A DNA stretch of 64,000 nt. Source: Pseudorhodobacter antarcticus. Lineage in GTDB: Bacteria; Pseudomonadota; Alphaproteobacteria; Rhodobacterales; Rhodobacteraceae. The notes below the pieces were generated by a model. It was not told where the DNA came from. It did no database searches and was given only the letters and a program-made list of their open reading frames with translations. Shown here in pieces: positions 1-9,652 of the stretch. The position numbers were made by a program, and so were the translations under genes. Where the stretch lies: assembly GCA_945860375.1 (NCBI GenBank), contig CAMAQR010000002.1, positions 124,001-188,000 of the forward strand, written 5' to 3'. Each line of letters starts with the position of its first letter. Within the stretch, counting starts at the first letter, position 1.

Positions 1-85
1 CGGGGAGGCACAACAGGGGCATTCCCTCGCCTTCATCACGATAGGCCAAGGCGGTGCCATCGGCGGCAAGGTAGGTCTGGGTCAT
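1..85 (-). CDS. Alpha/beta-hydrolase family protein, N-terminal fragment
   Basis: Only the first 28 codons lie in the window; the gene continues beyond the left edge. Read from an ATG whose first base is at 85, the peptide begins MTQTYLAADGTALAYRDE and continues with a glycine-rich turn and the hydrophobic stretch MPLLCLP. That pattern (short strand, AY-DEG-G, then a hydrophobic strand leading to the oxyanion-hole region) is the usual start of alpha/beta-hydrolase fold enzymes. The catalytic triad is outside the window, so the substrate cannot be inferred. It is divergent from the ABC exporter gene that follows. Confidence 0.6.
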   Translation of the reverse strand, partial: MTQTYLAADGTALAYRDEGEGMPLLCLP

Positions 86-213
86 CGCACGCTCCTGTTC
101 GGGGCAGCCTGCCATGTGGTCGGGCGGGGGGCAATGGCCGCCGCGCGCAGATGCCACGCTTGCGTGCATTGGCCTGCGGGCTTAGGAACAAACCGCACAG
201 CAGGGGCGAACAC

Positions 214-1992
214 ATGGCGGACGACGACAAAGCAACGCGGGCAGGATCCAAGAAGGTGGGGGCGCTGCGGGGCCTTTTGCCCTTCATCGCGCCCTATCGC
301 ACCATGGTCATTGTCGCGGCGCTGGCGCTGATGCTGACGGCGACGGTCAGTCTGGTACTGCCGATGGCGGTGCGCCGGGTGGTGGACAGCTTTAACGGCG
401 GCGATCTGACCCTGCTGGACCAGTATTTTGGCGCGGCTTTGGCGATTGCGGCGCTTTTGGCGGCGGGCACCGGCGTGCGTTATTACTTCGTCACCCGGTT
501 GGGAGAACGGGTTGTCACCGACATTCGCCGCGCGTTGTTTGACCGTGTGGTGTCGATGAGCCCGGCCTATTTTGAAAAGATGATGACCGGCGAGGTGTTA
601 AGCCGGATCACCACCGACACCACTTTGATCCTGTCGGTGATCGGGTCGTCCGTGTCGGTGGCGCTGCGCAATTTCCTGACATTGCTGGGCGGGTTGGTGC
701 TGATGGCGCTGACCTCGGGCAAGTTGACCGGGCTGGTGCTGTTGGTGGTGCCTGCGATTGTGGTGCCGATCATCGTGCTGGGGCGGCGCCTGCGCGGGCT
801 GAGCCGTGAGAATCAGGACCTGATCGCGCAGTCGTCCGGCATGGCCTCTGAGGCGCTGTCGGCGGTGCAGACCGTGCAGGCATTCACGCATGAGGGCCAG
901 ACACGCAGCGCCTTTGCGGCGGTGAATGAGCGCTCTTTCGGCAGTGCCAAGACCCGGATCAAGACGCGGGCACTGATGACGGTGATCGTGATCTTTCTGG
1001 TGTTTGCGGGCGTCGTCGGGGTTTTGTGGATGGGCGCGCGCGACGTGCAGGCGGGCACGATGTCGGCGGGGCAGTTGGTGCAGTTTGTGATTTACGCTGT
1101 TCTGGTGGCCGGGGCCGTGGGGGCGCTGTCGGAAATCTGGGGCGAATTGCAGCGTGCCGCGGGCGCTACCGAGCGTTTGGTGGAAATGCTGGGGGCCGTC
1201 GATTCTGTGCAGGACCCAGCCGCGCCGGTGGCGCTGCCCCGCCCGGTGCGCGGGCAGATCGTGCTGGACAATGTCGGTTTTCGCTATCCGGCGCGGCCTG
1301 AAACCTCGGCTTTGGACGGAGTTTCGCTGACGGTCGAGGCAGGCGAGACGGTGGCCCTCGTCGGGCCTTCGGGGGCGGGAAAATCGACCGTACTGCAATT
1401 GCTGATGCGGTTTTATGATCCGCAAAGCGGAGCCATCCGACTGGACGGCGTCGATCTGCGGGACATGGCGCGCGCCGATTTTCGCGGGGCGATGGCGCTG
1501 GTGCCGCAAGATCCGGTGATCTTCGCCGCCTCGGCCTTGGAAAACATCCGCTTTGGTCGCCCGGATGCGACCGAAGCCGAAGTGCAAGACGCCGCCCGCG
1601 CCGCCGCTGCGCATGATTTTATCGCGGCCCTGCCGCAGGGTTATGGCACCTATCTGGGAGAGCGCGGCGTGATGCTTTCGGGCGGGCAAAAGCAGCGCAT
1701 TGCGATTGCGCGCGCGATCTTGCGCGATGCCAAAGTGCTGCTGCTGGACGAGGCAACCTCGGCATTGGACGCCGAAAGCGAACGTGCGGTGCAGGCAGCG
1801 GTGGAACGGCTGGCGCAGGGCCGTACTTTGTTGGTGGTGGCGCACCGCTTGGCCACGGTGAAGCGGGCTGATCGGATTGTGGTCTTCGATCAGGGCCGCA
1901 TTGCCGCGATTGGCACCCATGAAGCTTTGGTCGCCGAAGGCGGGTTGTACGCGCGGCTGGCACGGTTGCAGTTTACCGATGGCACGATATAG
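214..1992 (+). CDS. ABC exporter half-transporter (fused membrane and ATPase domains)
   Basis: A 592-residue inner-membrane exporter subunit that should work as a homodimer. An N-terminal six-helix transmembrane domain (about residues 30-300) is followed by a nucleotide-binding domain with Walker A GPSGAGKST (about 384), a Q-loop (VPQDP), signature LSGGQKQR (about 488), Walker B VLLLDEATSALD (about 509) and a switch histidine in AHRLATV (about 542). All ATPase motifs are intact. This is the MsbA/LmrA type; the substrate (lipid or drug) is not visible. The frame is open 21 codons further upstream from 151, but the ATG at 214 is preferred because it follows a purine-rich CAGGGGCGAA and begins a hydrophilic, exporter-like leader. 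Confidence 0.9.
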   Translation: MADDDKATRAGSKKVGALRGLLPFIAPYRTMVIVAALALMLTATVSLVLPMAVRRVVDSFNGGDLTLLDQYFGAALAIAALLAAGTGVRYYFVTRLGERVVTDIRRALFDRVVSMSPAYFEKMMTGEVLSRITTDTTLILSVIGSSVSVALRNFLTLLGGLVLMALTSGKLTGLVLLVVPAIVVPIIVLGRRLRGLSRENQDLIAQSSGMASEALSAVQTVQAFTHEGQTRSAFAAVNERSFGSAKTRIKTRALMTVIVIFLVFAGVVGVLWMGARDVQAGTMSAGQLVQFVIYAVLVAGAVGALSEIWGELQRAAGATERLVEMLGAVDSVQDPAAPVALPRPVRGQIVLDNVGFRYPARPETSALDGVSLTVEAGETVALVGPSGAGKSTVLQLLMRFYDPQSGAIRLDGVDLRDMARADFRGAMALVPQDPVIFAASALENIRFGRPDATEAEVQDAARAAAAHDFIAALPQGYGTYLGERGVMLSGGQKQRIAIARAILRDAKVLLLDEATSALDAESERAVQAAVERLAQGRTLLVVAHRLATVKRADRIVVFDQGRIAAIGTHEALVAEGGLYARLARLQFTDGTI

Positions 1993-2013
1993 CGGCTGAC
2001 CTGAGCGAGGCAC

Positions 2014-2034
2014 GCCGCAGCGACATTCTGCGGC
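2014..2034 (+). terminator. Hairpin after the ABC exporter gene
   Basis: Perfect 7-bp stem GCCGCAG/CTGCGGC with a 7-base loop, 22 bases after the stop codon. No clear U-run follows, so a Rho-independent function is only possible. The rest of 1993-2155 shows no gene. Confidence 0.35.
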
Positions 2035-2155
2035 TCCTGTGGGATTTTGACGTTGCGTTTGGCTTTGCAGTTTTTCTTGGCAAACCCACCATTCCCCCGC
2101 ATCCTGTCACCACAAAGAACAACCCTTTGCCAAAAAGGGATCAGGGGAGGACAGT

Positions 2156-4048
2156 ATGGGAAGCTTCGCATCACGCGCGGACTTGAAGGCCATTGAGGCC
2201 GAATCGTCTTGGGAAGGCCGCGATATTGCGCATTCCATGTATGATTTCATCAGTCGCACGCGGGCCAAACACGGCACAAGGCCTGCGATCAGCTATCAAC
2301 TGACATCCGGCCCGGGGGACCGCGCCGAAACGCTGACCTGGAACGCGCTGCATGCGAAGGTCACACAGGCGGCGAACCTGTTCCGCAGTCTGGGCGTCGG
2401 GGAAACTGACGTGGTGGCCTATGTGCTGCCGAACGCGCTGGAAACCGCTGTGACCCTGCTGGGCGGGGCAGTCGCGGGCATTGTGAATCCGATCAACCCG
2501 CTGCTGGAGGCCGAGCAGATCAGCGCCATCTTGCGCGAAACCAAGGCCAAGGTCGTGGTCACGCTGCGCGCCTTCCCAAAGACCGACCTGCCACAGAAGG
2601 TGGCCGAGGCGGTGCGGCATTCACCGAGCGTCAAGACAGTGTTGGAGGTCGATCTGAACCGCTATCTGTCGCCACCCAAAAGCTGGATCGTGCCCTTGGT
2701 GCGGCCGAAAAATCCTGTGATGCATTCGGCCAACGTCAAGGATTTCAATGCCGAATGTGCCAAACATTCGGGCGACCGTCTGAATTTTGCCGACCGTACC
2801 TCCGACCATATCGCGGCTTACTTTCACACCGGCGGCACCACCGGCATGCCGAAAGTGGCGCAACACAAGGCGACGGGGATGATCTACAACGGCTGGCTTG
2901 GGCATCGGTTGCTGTTCCGGGAAACCGACACTGTGATCTGCCCGCTGCCGCTGTTCCACGTCTTTGCCGCCTATCCGATCCTGATGTCGATGATCGCGTC
3001 GGGCGCGCATGTGGTGTTCCCAACACCCGCGGGCTATCGCGGTGAGGGGGTGTTTGACAATTTCTGGAAGCTGGTGGCGCGCTGGAAGGTCACTTACATG
3101 GTGACGGTGCCAACCGCTCTTTCGGCGCTGATGCAGCGGCCGGTTGACGCCGATGTGTCCACTCTGCGTGGCGCGTTTTCGGGATCAGCCCCCTTGCCGA
3201 TCGAGTTGTTCAACCGGTTTGAAAAGGCCACCGGCGTGCAGATCGTCGAAGGCTATGGGCTGACCGAATGCACCTGCCTTGTCTCGATCAACCCGCCCGA
3301 GGGAGCCAAGAAAATCGGATCGGTCGGCCTGCCGTTTCCGCATTGCGATGTGCGGATCATCGGCACCAACTCGGATGGCAGCCCGCGCGCCTGTGCGGTG
3401 GACGAGGTGGGCGAGATTTGCGTGTCAAACCCCGGCGTGTTTGCGGGCGCGACCTATACCGAGGTCGAAAAGAACAAAGGCCTGTACTTTGATGGCACCC
3501 ATCTGCGCACCGGCGATCTGGGGCGGTTGGACGCGGATGGCTATTTGTTCATCACCGGGCGGGCCAAGGATCTGATCATCCGGGGCGGCCATAACATTGA
3601 CCCCGCGATCATCGAAGAGGCGCTGATGGGCCATGATCAGGTGTCATTTGTGGGCGCGATTGGGCAGCCGGACGCCCATGCCGGCGAGTTGCCCTGCGCC
3701 TATGTCGAGTTGATCAAGGGCGCAACCACTTCGGTGGCCGAATTGATGGCCTATGCCAAAGAGCATATCCACGAGCGCGCGGCACAGCCCAAGCACATCG
3801 AGATACTGGACGAATTGCCGAAAACCGCTGTGGGCAAGGTGTTCAAACCCGATCTGCGGCGGCGGGCGATCACGCGCACCTATGATACGGCACTGGCCGA
3901 AGCCAAGTTGGCGGTGCGGGTGGTCGAGGTGATAGAGGACAAAAAGCGCGGCTTGGTGGCGCGGGTGTCGACGTCGGCTGCGGTGGACGACGCGGCAGTT
4001 GCCGCCGTTCTCGGGCAGTTCTCGCAGGCTTGGGAGTGGGCCGCCTGA
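2156..4048 (+). CDS. Acyl-CoA synthetase (AMP-forming, ANL superfamily)
   Basis: A 630-residue cytoplasmic enzyme that activates a carboxylic acid through an acyl-adenylate to the CoA thioester. Motifs in order: the phosphate-binding loop HTGGTTGMPK (about 224-233), GYGLTE (about 366), the GDLG motif (about 451), the hinge-region KDLIIRGGHNIDP (about 465) and the C-terminal catalytic lysine region TAVGKVFKPDL (about 560). About 65 residues extend beyond the usual end. A strong ribosome site AGGGGAGG lies just ahead of the ATG. Chain length is not readable; a fatty-acid substrate is most likely. It is followed by a good terminator and seems monocistronic. Confidence 0.92.
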   Translation: MGSFASRADLKAIEAESSWEGRDIAHSMYDFISRTRAKHGTRPAISYQLTSGPGDRAETLTWNALHAKVTQAANLFRSLGVGETDVVAYVLPNALETAVTLLGGAVAGIVNPINPLLEAEQISAILRETKAKVVVTLRAFPKTDLPQKVAEAVRHSPSVKTVLEVDLNRYLSPPKSWIVPLVRPKNPVMHSANVKDFNAECAKHSGDRLNFADRTSDHIAAYFHTGGTTGMPKVAQHKATGMIYNGWLGHRLLFRETDTVICPLPLFHVFAAYPILMSMIASGAHVVFPTPAGYRGEGVFDNFWKLVARWKVTYMVTVPTALSALMQRPVDADVSTLRGAFSGSAPLPIELFNRFEKATGVQIVEGYGLTECTCLVSINPPEGAKKIGSVGLPFPHCDVRIIGTNSDGSPRACAVDEVGEICVSNPGVFAGATYTEVEKNKGLYFDGTHLRTGDLGRLDADGYLFITGRAKDLIIRGGHNIDPAIIEEALMGHDQVSFVGAIGQPDAHAGELPCAYVELIKGATTSVAELMAYAKEHIHERAAQPKHIEILDELPKTAVGKVFKPDLRRRAITRTYDTALAEAKLAVRVVEVIEDKKRGLVARVSTSAAVDDAAVAAVLGQFSQAWEWAA

Positions 4049-4061
4049 AGCACGCGTCAAG

Positions 4062-4096
4062 AAAAAGGCCGTCAGCCGCAGCGTGACGGCCTTTTT
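4062..4096 (+). terminator. Rho-independent terminator after the acyl-CoA synthetase
   Basis: Perfect 13-bp inverted repeat AAAAAGGCCGTCA/TGACGGCCTTTTT around a 9-base loop, ending in a T-run. Because the arms carry an A-run and a T-run it can act on both strands. Confidence 0.85.
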
Positions 4097-4159
4097 CATT
4101 TGCGTAAAAATCGCCTTCGGCCAATCCTACCCTGACGATTAGCAAGAAGGGGATTGGAA

Positions 4160-4660
4160 ATGAAGGGTTGGTTGGGAACGGTTTGTGCCTGTGCGATTGC
4201 CACCACGTCTGCGCCCGTTTGGGCCGAGACAACGTCAGAGATGTTGTTCAAACACAAGCACTGGGAAGTGGAGATCGTCGGTTTTGACGACGGCACCGTT
4301 GCCTGTCTGGCCGAGGTCGACGCGACCACGGAAAGCTTTACGGTTTGGGTGTACCCCGATCAATCAGTGAAGCTGCAGTTCTATTCCACTGCCTGGGATT
4401 TCGGCGAGGGCGACACTGCCGACCTTGATGTCAAGATCGACCGCCGCGCGGGTTGGGATTTGACCAATGCCGAACTTTACAAGAATTCGATCCTGTTCAA
4501 CCTGCCGGATTCCGATGCAGGGGTGCGGTTTTTGATGGAGATCGCGCAAGGACAGCGGTTGTATCTGCGGTCGGCGGATGGATCCCCGGTGCAGGATTAT
4601 TCGCTGGCCGGGTCGCGCGCGTCGATGGATGCGCTGATCGAATGCAGTGACGCCATCTGA
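4160..4660 (+). CDS. Secreted protein of unknown function
   Basis: A 166-residue protein not matched to a named family. It starts with a classic Sec signal peptide (MKGWLGTVCACAIATTSAPV, cleavage likely after VWA), so the mature protein should be periplasmic. The mature part is acidic with alternating strands and one notable hydrophobic segment (YKNSILFNLPDS), and holds two cysteines (about residues 54 and 162) that could form a disulphide. The ATG at 4160 is chosen over a TTG two codons upstream because AAGAAGGGGA sits at the right distance. It stands alone, convergent with dtd. Confidence 0.75.
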   Translation: MKGWLGTVCACAIATTSAPVWAETTSEMLFKHKHWEVEIVGFDDGTVACLAEVDATTESFTVWVYPDQSVKLQFYSTAWDFGEGDTADLDVKIDRRAGWDLTNAELYKNSILFNLPDSDAGVRFLMEIAQGQRLYLRSADGSPVQDYSLAGSRASMDALIECSDAI

Positions 4661-4683
4661 TAGGGTAATTTTTCTGCGAAAAA

Positions 4684-4736
4684 TCAGGGGGCTGTCTGCC
4701 CCCTGACCCCCGAGGATATTTTCAGACAGATGAAGG
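4684..4736 (+). repeat. Dispersed intergenic element: GC hairpin plus GGATATTT...AGATGAA (copy 1)
   Basis: A perfect 9-bp stem TCAGGGGGC/GCCCCCTGA (4684-4706) runs straight into CCCCCGAGGATATTTT and CAGACAGATGAA. The same two-part layout recurs at 21765, 26604, 50126, 54568 (inverted), 54617 and 60608. Here it lies between the 3' ends of two convergent genes and is the obvious terminator for both. Confidence 0.8.
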
Positions 4737-4737
4737 G

Positions 4738-5181
4738 TCAGAGGTTGTCCGTGTCCATCCAGATGGTCACGGGGCCATCGTTGTTCAGGCTGACATCCAT
4801 GTCGGCGCCGAAGATGCCGCAGGCCGTGGTGATGCCTTCAGCGGCGATGCGGGCGGTGAAGTGATCGTACAGACGTTTGCCTTCATCCGGGGCGGCGGCA
4901 TAGGAAAAGCCGGGACGGTTGCCGCGCAGGTCGGCGGCCAGCGTGAATTGTGACACGACCAGCGCAGCGTTGCCTGCGTCCTTGATCGACAGGTTCATCT
5001 TGTCGGCGCTGTCCTTGAAAATCCGCAGCTTGGCGATTTTGGCAGCCAGTTTGTCAGCTTGTACCGGCGTGTCGCCCTGCATGGCGCAGATCAGGATCAA
5101 AAGGCCGGGGCCGATTTCGCCCACCACCGCGCCTTCGACCGCAACCGAGGCGCGGCTGACGCGTTGCAGCAGGGCCCTCAC
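4738..5181 (-). CDS. dtd: D-aminoacyl-tRNA deacylase
   Basis: A 147-residue homolog of DTD, which hydrolyses D-amino acids wrongly attached to tRNA. Family signatures are complete: N-terminal [13 protein letters not shown], the catalytic strand SQFTLAAD (about 78-85) and the cross-subunit Gly-Pro motif in NNDGPVTIW (about 136). Length is normal. The start is GTG and overlaps the stop of the upstream sugar kinase gene (GTGA overlap), so the two are translationally coupled. The link of dtd to a sugar kinase has no obvious metabolic logic and probably reflects operon packing. Confidence 0.95.
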   Translation of the reverse strand: MRALLQRVSRASVAVEGAVVGEIGPGLLILICAMQGDTPVQADKLAAKIAKLRIFKDSADKMNLSIKDAGNAALVVSQFTLAADLRGNRPGFSYAAAPDEGKRLYDHFTARIAAEGITTACGIFGADMDVSLNNDGPVTIWMDTDNL

Positions 5182-6101
5182 AGCTCATTGGCCCAAGGTG
5201 GGTTTGCGCCGGGGCGTGATACTGTGACGGCGGCCGCGCGGGTGCCGAGCGTCAGGGCGGCGTCAAGTTCGGTGTCGCTGACAGTCAGCAGACGCGCCTT
5301 GGTCAGCGCACCAGTGGCGTGCAAGGCGGCCAAAGCACCTGCGTTGAACGTATCGCCCGCGCCCACGGTATCGGCCACGGTCACAGGGGTCGCGGCAACA
5401 AAGCGGTTTTGCGTGGAGGTTACCGCGCGTGCGCCCGCGGCGCCTTCGGTGATGAAGACCACTTTCGGGCCCTTGGACAGGATTTGCCGCGCCAGATCCA
5501 CCAGATCGCCCGCGCCCATCAGCCAGTGCAGGTCTTCGTCCGACAGCTTTACAATGTCGGCCCGCGCGATCATCCGTTCAATCCGGGCACGGTATTGGTC
5601 TTCTTTCCCCGCGATGAAGCCGGGGCGGATGTTGGGGTCGATCATGGTGACGCGCATCGGCGCCTCACGCGCTTGCAGCGCCTCATAGGTGCTGGCGGCG
5701 GGGTCGTTCACAAGGGAGATGCCACCGAAAAACAGCGTGCCGATCTGGGCGGGCAGGCTGGGCAATTCATCAAGCGACAGCATCCGGCCAGCGGTGCCTT
5801 CGTCGTAAAAGGCATAGGTTGCCTGGCCGTTCACCAGTTTGACAAAGGCCACCGTGGTCGGGCGGTCTGACCGCGCGCAGAATGACGTGTCGACCTTGGA
5901 GGCGGTCAGCGTGTCGGCCAGAATCTCGCCCAGCATGTCGTTGGACACGCCCGAGAAAAAGGCGGCGGGGGTGCCGAGGCGGCCCAAGGCAATCGCGGTG
6001 TTGAAAACGGCCCCACCCGCGTAGGGAGAGAACGCGGGTTCGCCCAGCGTCGAGGTGCGCGGCAACATATCAATCAGGGCTTCGCCACAGCTGAGAATCA
6101 T
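5178..6101 (-). CDS. PfkB-family carbohydrate kinase (fructokinase-like)
   Basis: A 307-residue sugar kinase of the ribokinase/PfkB family. It begins [14 protein letters not shown], has the N-terminal [15 protein letters not shown] nucleoside/sugar-binding signature (about 30-45) and the C-terminal PfkB signature [12 protein letters not shown] (about 249-260) containing the catalytic aspartate. The closest recognisable pattern is bacterial fructokinase, but ribokinase-type substrates cannot be excluded. The frame is open further upstream, but AAGGACGGGTGAA directly precedes the ATG at 6101. Its stop overlaps the dtd start. Confidence 0.88.
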   Translation of the reverse strand: MILSCGEALIDMLPRTSTLGEPAFSPYAGGAVFNTAIALGRLGTPAAFFSGVSNDMLGEILADTLTASKVDTSFCARSDRPTTVAFVKLVNGQATYAFYDEGTAGRMLSLDELPSLPAQIGTLFFGGISLVNDPAASTYEALQAREAPMRVTMIDPNIRPGFIAGKEDQYRARIERMIARADIVKLSDEDLHWLMGAGDLVDLARQILSKGPKVVFITEGAAGARAVTSTQNRFVAATPVTVADTVGAGDTFNAGALAALHATGALTKARLLTVSDTELDAALTLGTRAAAVTVSRPGANPPWANEL

Positions 6102-6168
6102 TTCACCCGTCCTTTGCAGTTTTTCCGATGTTATATGACCGGTGTGTGTTAGCGCAAACGGTCCTGCG

Positions 6169-7158
6169 TCAAGCGGTGAAATAGGGCTGCAGGTTTGCGC
6201 GAATGCGGTCCAATGGCGTGGCGTGGCTGGTGTCAGGCGCGAAGGGCTGTCCGGTGATCGCCTCAAACGCCTCGATGTACACCCGCGCCGTGGCTTCGAT
6301 TATATCGGCGGGGATTTCCGGGATCGGGTCTGTGTAGGGATCACAGCGCGCGCCGACCCATGAGCGAATGACGTCCTTGTCGAAGCTGGGCGGGCGGGTG
6401 CCAGCCTCAAACGCCTGCTGGTAGCCAGCGGCGATCCAGTAGCGGCTGGAATCCGGGGTATGGATTTCATCGGCCAACAGGATATGGCCATCGGCATCAG
6501 TCCCGAATTCATATTTGGTGTCCACAAGGATCAGCCCGCGTTCGGCCGCCATCTTCTGCCCGCGCGCGAACAACGCCAATGCCTTGGCCGACACTTCTGC
6601 CCACTGTTCCGCCGTCAAAAGCCCTTGCGCTACAATCTCTTGCGCCGTCAGCGGTTCATCATGACCGCCGTCGAAGGCCTTGGAGGTGGGGGTGATGATC
6701 GCCGCAGGCAGCACTTGATTGTCGCGCAATCCGTCGGGCAAGACATGCCCGTACATCTGCCGCACCCCGGCCTTGTATTGGGTCAGCACCGAGGTCGAAG
6801 TTGTTCCCGCCAGATAACCGCGCACCACAATTTCGACCGGAAGAATGGTCACATGCCGACCGATCACCACATTCGGGTCGGGGTAGGACAGCACATGATT
6901 GGGACAAATGTCGCCCGTGTGATCAAACCAGAACCGCGCCATTTGGGTCAGCACCTGCCCTTTGAACGGGATGGCCGCCAGTATGGTATCAAAGGCCGAA
7001 ATCCGGTCCGAAGAGATCAGGATGCGCCGCGCAGGCTGGCCGTCGGCCGCTGGCAAATCGTAGCAATCACGCACCTTGCCGAAATAGGGGTTCGGAAGTT
7101 CCGCAATGCGGGCGTGGTCAAGGATGCGGCTGAAATCAAGGGTGGTGTGGTCGGTCAT
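6169..7158 (-). CDS. purC: Phosphoribosylaminoimidazole-succinocarboxamide synthase (SAICAR synthase)
   Basis: A 329-residue enzyme of purine biosynthesis that ligates aspartate to CAIR using ATP. Recognisable blocks are GKVRDCYDL (about 27), the ATP/substrate segment [11 protein letters not shown] (about 47), [11 protein letters not shown] (about 108) and LVDTKYEFG followed by [12 protein letters not shown] (about 210-240). It is the long form seen in yeast and many Alphaproteobacteria rather than the roughly 240-residue E. coli form. It is probably transcribed alone. The 223 bases upstream (7159-7381) hold no further gene. Confidence 0.96.
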   Translation of the reverse strand: MTDHTTLDFSRILDHARIAELPNPYFGKVRDCYDLPAADGQPARRILISSDRISAFDTILAAIPFKGQVLTQMARFWFDHTGDICPNHVLSYPDPNVVIGRHVTILPVEIVVRGYLAGTTSTSVLTQYKAGVRQMYGHVLPDGLRDNQVLPAAIITPTSKAFDGGHDEPLTAQEIVAQGLLTAEQWAEVSAKALALFARGQKMAAERGLILVDTKYEFGTDADGHILLADEIHTPDSSRYWIAAGYQQAFEAGTRPPSFDKDVIRSWVGARCDPYTDPIPEIPADIIEATARVYIEAFEAITGQPFAPDTSHATPLDRIRANLQPYFTA

Positions 7159-7381
7159 GGCGGACTCCCAAGCTTGGGCGGGCTATCGCGCGCAAGGGCT
7201 GCGATGTCAACCTTCGGCTTGGATGACACATGTTGGCAAACGGCGGCCAATGAGCGCCTGCAATGGCAGCCGCACTCTTTGGCTCAGACGGTTCACCTAA
7301 AAACGGACTGATATCGTCCTTCTCGACGCTCAGACTTCAGGCTGTAGGGGCGCATCCCCCCCGCACCTGCGCTTTCAACCG

Positions 7382-8521
7382 TCAGTTCATCCAGCTTGGC
7401 GTGCTTAACCCCAAGACCTCGGGGTCGTTCAGATAGACCACGCCAAGAACCAGAACGGCCACCAAAACCACGGTAAAGCCGATCTTCCACCACGAATAGG
7501 GTCGCTCGCCCTGCACTTCACCCGTCTGGCCGTTGACCATAAAACGATAGCTTTTGCCGCCGTATTTATACGCCGCCATCCAGATCGGCAGCAGGATGTG
7601 CTTGAAGGTTTCGGCGCTGTAATCGGTGTCAACGCTTTCGACCCGCTGCACATCGCCGCCAATGTCGCGGCGCACATCGTTTTCGATCACCCCCGCCATC
7701 ACCTCATGTGCGCGGGCGTTGCCGTCGCCCAAAGACACTGTATACCCCTCGGCTTGAAACCCGGCCAGATAATCGGGGCTGTAAGGTTCCAGCTTGCTCA
7801 GGTCCCAAGGGGTCAGATCATTGCCCAGCCGCGCGGGCAGGCTGCTGGAGGCCATCACCAAGACATCATCAAATTGCCGTGCCACCCGGCCAGAGGCCGC
7901 GTACCAACGGGTTTTCTGCACCGAGCGTTGTTGCCGCTCGGTCTTGCCGTTGACGGTTACATTGACCCATTCGGTTTCGGTGTAATGTTCGCCACGCTGG
8001 CCACGATAGCTGCTGCGCGTATCGGCGTCGTAGGTCCAGAACGGCACATAAATGCCATCCATCGCCCGGCCCTTGCGGGTGTATTCCAGCACGCCATTCG
8101 GCGCGAACCACAGGCTGCCCAACCAGCGCACCAACTCAACACGCGCCTGACCTTCGGTCAGGGCGAAAGGCACAAGCGCCTGCGGTTTGATTCGCCGATG
8201 GTTGCCAGTGTCGACCACCACGGGTGTGGCGCAAAACGGGCATTGGGTGGCGTGATTTGCCCCCTGAAATTCAACCACCGCCCCGCAACCGGGGCAGTGG
8301 GTGGACCGCACGGCCTCGCTGGCGGCGGCGGGCAGATCATCGGCCAGCCCCCGGTCCAGATCAAGTTCGCCCAAGGCCCGGGCGCGTGTGCGCGGGGCAG
8401 CGGCGGCGATGGCCTGCACATGGCCGCAATGGTTGCAGGTAAGTTCTGTCTGACCCGGTGCATAGCGCAGGTCGGCCCCACATTGCGTGCAAGGCCAGTG
8501 GTGTTCTTCTGTGACCGTCAT
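7382..8521 (-). CDS. YdjG-like zinc-ribbon membrane protein
   Basis: A 379-residue protein with two N-terminal zinc ribbons: CTQCGADLRY...CNHCGH (about residues 10-33) and CPGCGAVVEF...CPFCATP (about 74-95). A long soluble middle region carries the family hallmark LPIWMAAYKYGGKSYRF and NGQTGEVQGERPYS (about 310-345); one transmembrane helix (WKIGFTVVLVAVLVLGVVYL) lies near the C-terminus. This architecture matches Bacillus YdjG, a membrane-stress partner of PspA encoded beside an SPFH protein. Here too it follows an SPFH gene, 6 bases downstream. The zinc-ribbon, single-helix layout suggests an adaptor; molecular function is unknown. Confidence 0.8.
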   Translation of the reverse strand: MTVTEEHHWPCTQCGADLRYAPGQTELTCNHCGHVQAIAAAAPRTRARALGELDLDRGLADDLPAAASEAVRSTHCPGCGAVVEFQGANHATQCPFCATPVVVDTGNHRRIKPQALVPFALTEGQARVELVRWLGSLWFAPNGVLEYTRKGRAMDGIYVPFWTYDADTRSSYRGQRGEHYTETEWVNVTVNGKTERQQRSVQKTRWYAASGRVARQFDDVLVMASSSLPARLGNDLTPWDLSKLEPYSPDYLAGFQAEGYTVSLGDGNARAHEVMAGVIENDVRRDIGGDVQRVESVDTDYSAETFKHILLPIWMAAYKYGGKSYRFMVNGQTGEVQGERPYSWWKIGFTVVLVAVLVLGVVYLNDPEVLGLSTPSWMN

Positions 8522-8527
8522 GGCGCG

Positions 8528-9619
8528 TTACCCGCGCGGCGGTGGTGGCGGCACCATCGACAACAGCCGCGCAAGCGCGGTGTCGCCAGCGGCTTTCCAG
8601 CCGTCCTGCCCGGCGGTCCAGACTTGGGTGGCGGCGGTCAAAGCGCCCGTTGCTGCCATCTGCGCCATCTCAGCCTCGGCAAACGGCCCCTTGGTCGCAC
8701 CATTTTCCGCCACGTGCCAAACGGTGGCTGCAGGCGGCGGTGGCGGCGGCGCAGCGGCTGCCGCTGGAGCAGCCCCCCACGGCCCGGCCCCGCCTGCCAT
8801 ATTCATCCCCATGCCAGCCGCCATACCAGCGCCCACCATGGCACCAACGCCCGAATTCGGATTGGCCATGCCTTCGGCGGCATTGAACTGCATGTATTTG
8901 TTCAGATCGCCAGCGATCCCCATCGAGGTGCGCTTGTCCAAAACCTTTTCAACCTCTTCCGGCAGGCTGATGTTTTCGATGTAGAATTCTGGCAGTGATA
9001 GCCCGTATTCGGCCACTTTGGGGCCAATCGCGGTGGTGATCAGCTTGGCCAGATCGGCGGTGTTGGCCGCCATATCCAGCACGGGGATGCCCGACTTGGC
9101 CAGAATCTGGCTGACCTCTTGCACGATCACGTTGCGGATCTGAAAACTGATTTCATCCGCCGTAAACTCGCCATCCGTACCGACGATTTCCTGCATGAAC
9201 TTGGCCGGATCGGCCACACGCATGGAATAGCTGCCAAAAGCACGCATACGCACTGGACCGAATTCCGGGTCGCGGCACATGATCGGGTTCTTGGTGCCCC
9301 ATTTCTGATCGTTGAACCGGGTGGTGTTGATGAAATAAATCTCGGACTTGAACGGGCTGTCAAAGCCGTGATCCCAGTGTTGCAGCGTGGTCATGATGGG
9401 CATGTTGTTGGTTTCCAACATATACATGCCGGGGCTGAACACGTCGGCCATCTGGCCTTCATGAATGAAAACCGCCGCCTGACCTTCACGTACGGTCAGC
9501 TTCGCACCGTATTTGATCGCGTTGCCATGGCGTTCAAACCGCCACACCATCGTGTCACGGCTGTCATCCAGCCAGGTGATGACATCCACAAATTCGCCGC
9601 CCAGAAATCCGAAAACCAT
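8528..9619 (-). CDS. SPFH-domain protein with C-terminal GYF_2 domain (YdjI/virion-core type)
   Basis: A 363-residue protein whose first 245 or so residues form an SPFH/band-7 domain of the YdjI/'virion core' group (FGFLGGEFVDVITWLDDS; MYMLETNNMPI). A glycine/alanine/proline-rich linker (about 265-300) leads to a GYF_2-like module (TVWHVAENGATKGPF to GQDGWKAAGD, about 300-345), usually a peptide-binding domain. The tail is proline-rich. There is no N-terminal signal, so it should coat the cytoplasmic membrane face as an oligomer. AAGGAG precedes the ATG. Sits in an operon with XpaC, TelA, DUF2927 and YdjG-like genes. Confidence 0.88.
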   Translation of the reverse strand: MVFGFLGGEFVDVITWLDDSRDTMVWRFERHGNAIKYGAKLTVREGQAAVFIHEGQMADVFSPGMYMLETNNMPIMTTLQHWDHGFDSPFKSEIYFINTTRFNDQKWGTKNPIMCRDPEFGPVRMRAFGSYSMRVADPAKFMQEIVGTDGEFTADEISFQIRNVIVQEVSQILAKSGIPVLDMAANTADLAKLITTAIGPKVAEYGLSLPEFYIENISLPEEVEKVLDKRTSMGIAGDLNKYMQFNAAEGMANPNSGVGAMVGAGMAAGMGMNMAGGAGPWGAAPAAAAAPPPPPPAATVWHVAENGATKGPFAEAEMAQMAATGALTAATQVWTAGQDGWKAAGDTALARLLSMVPPPPPRG

Positions 9620-9652
9620 GATCTATGCTCCTTCGTGCCGCGCAAGGCGGAT

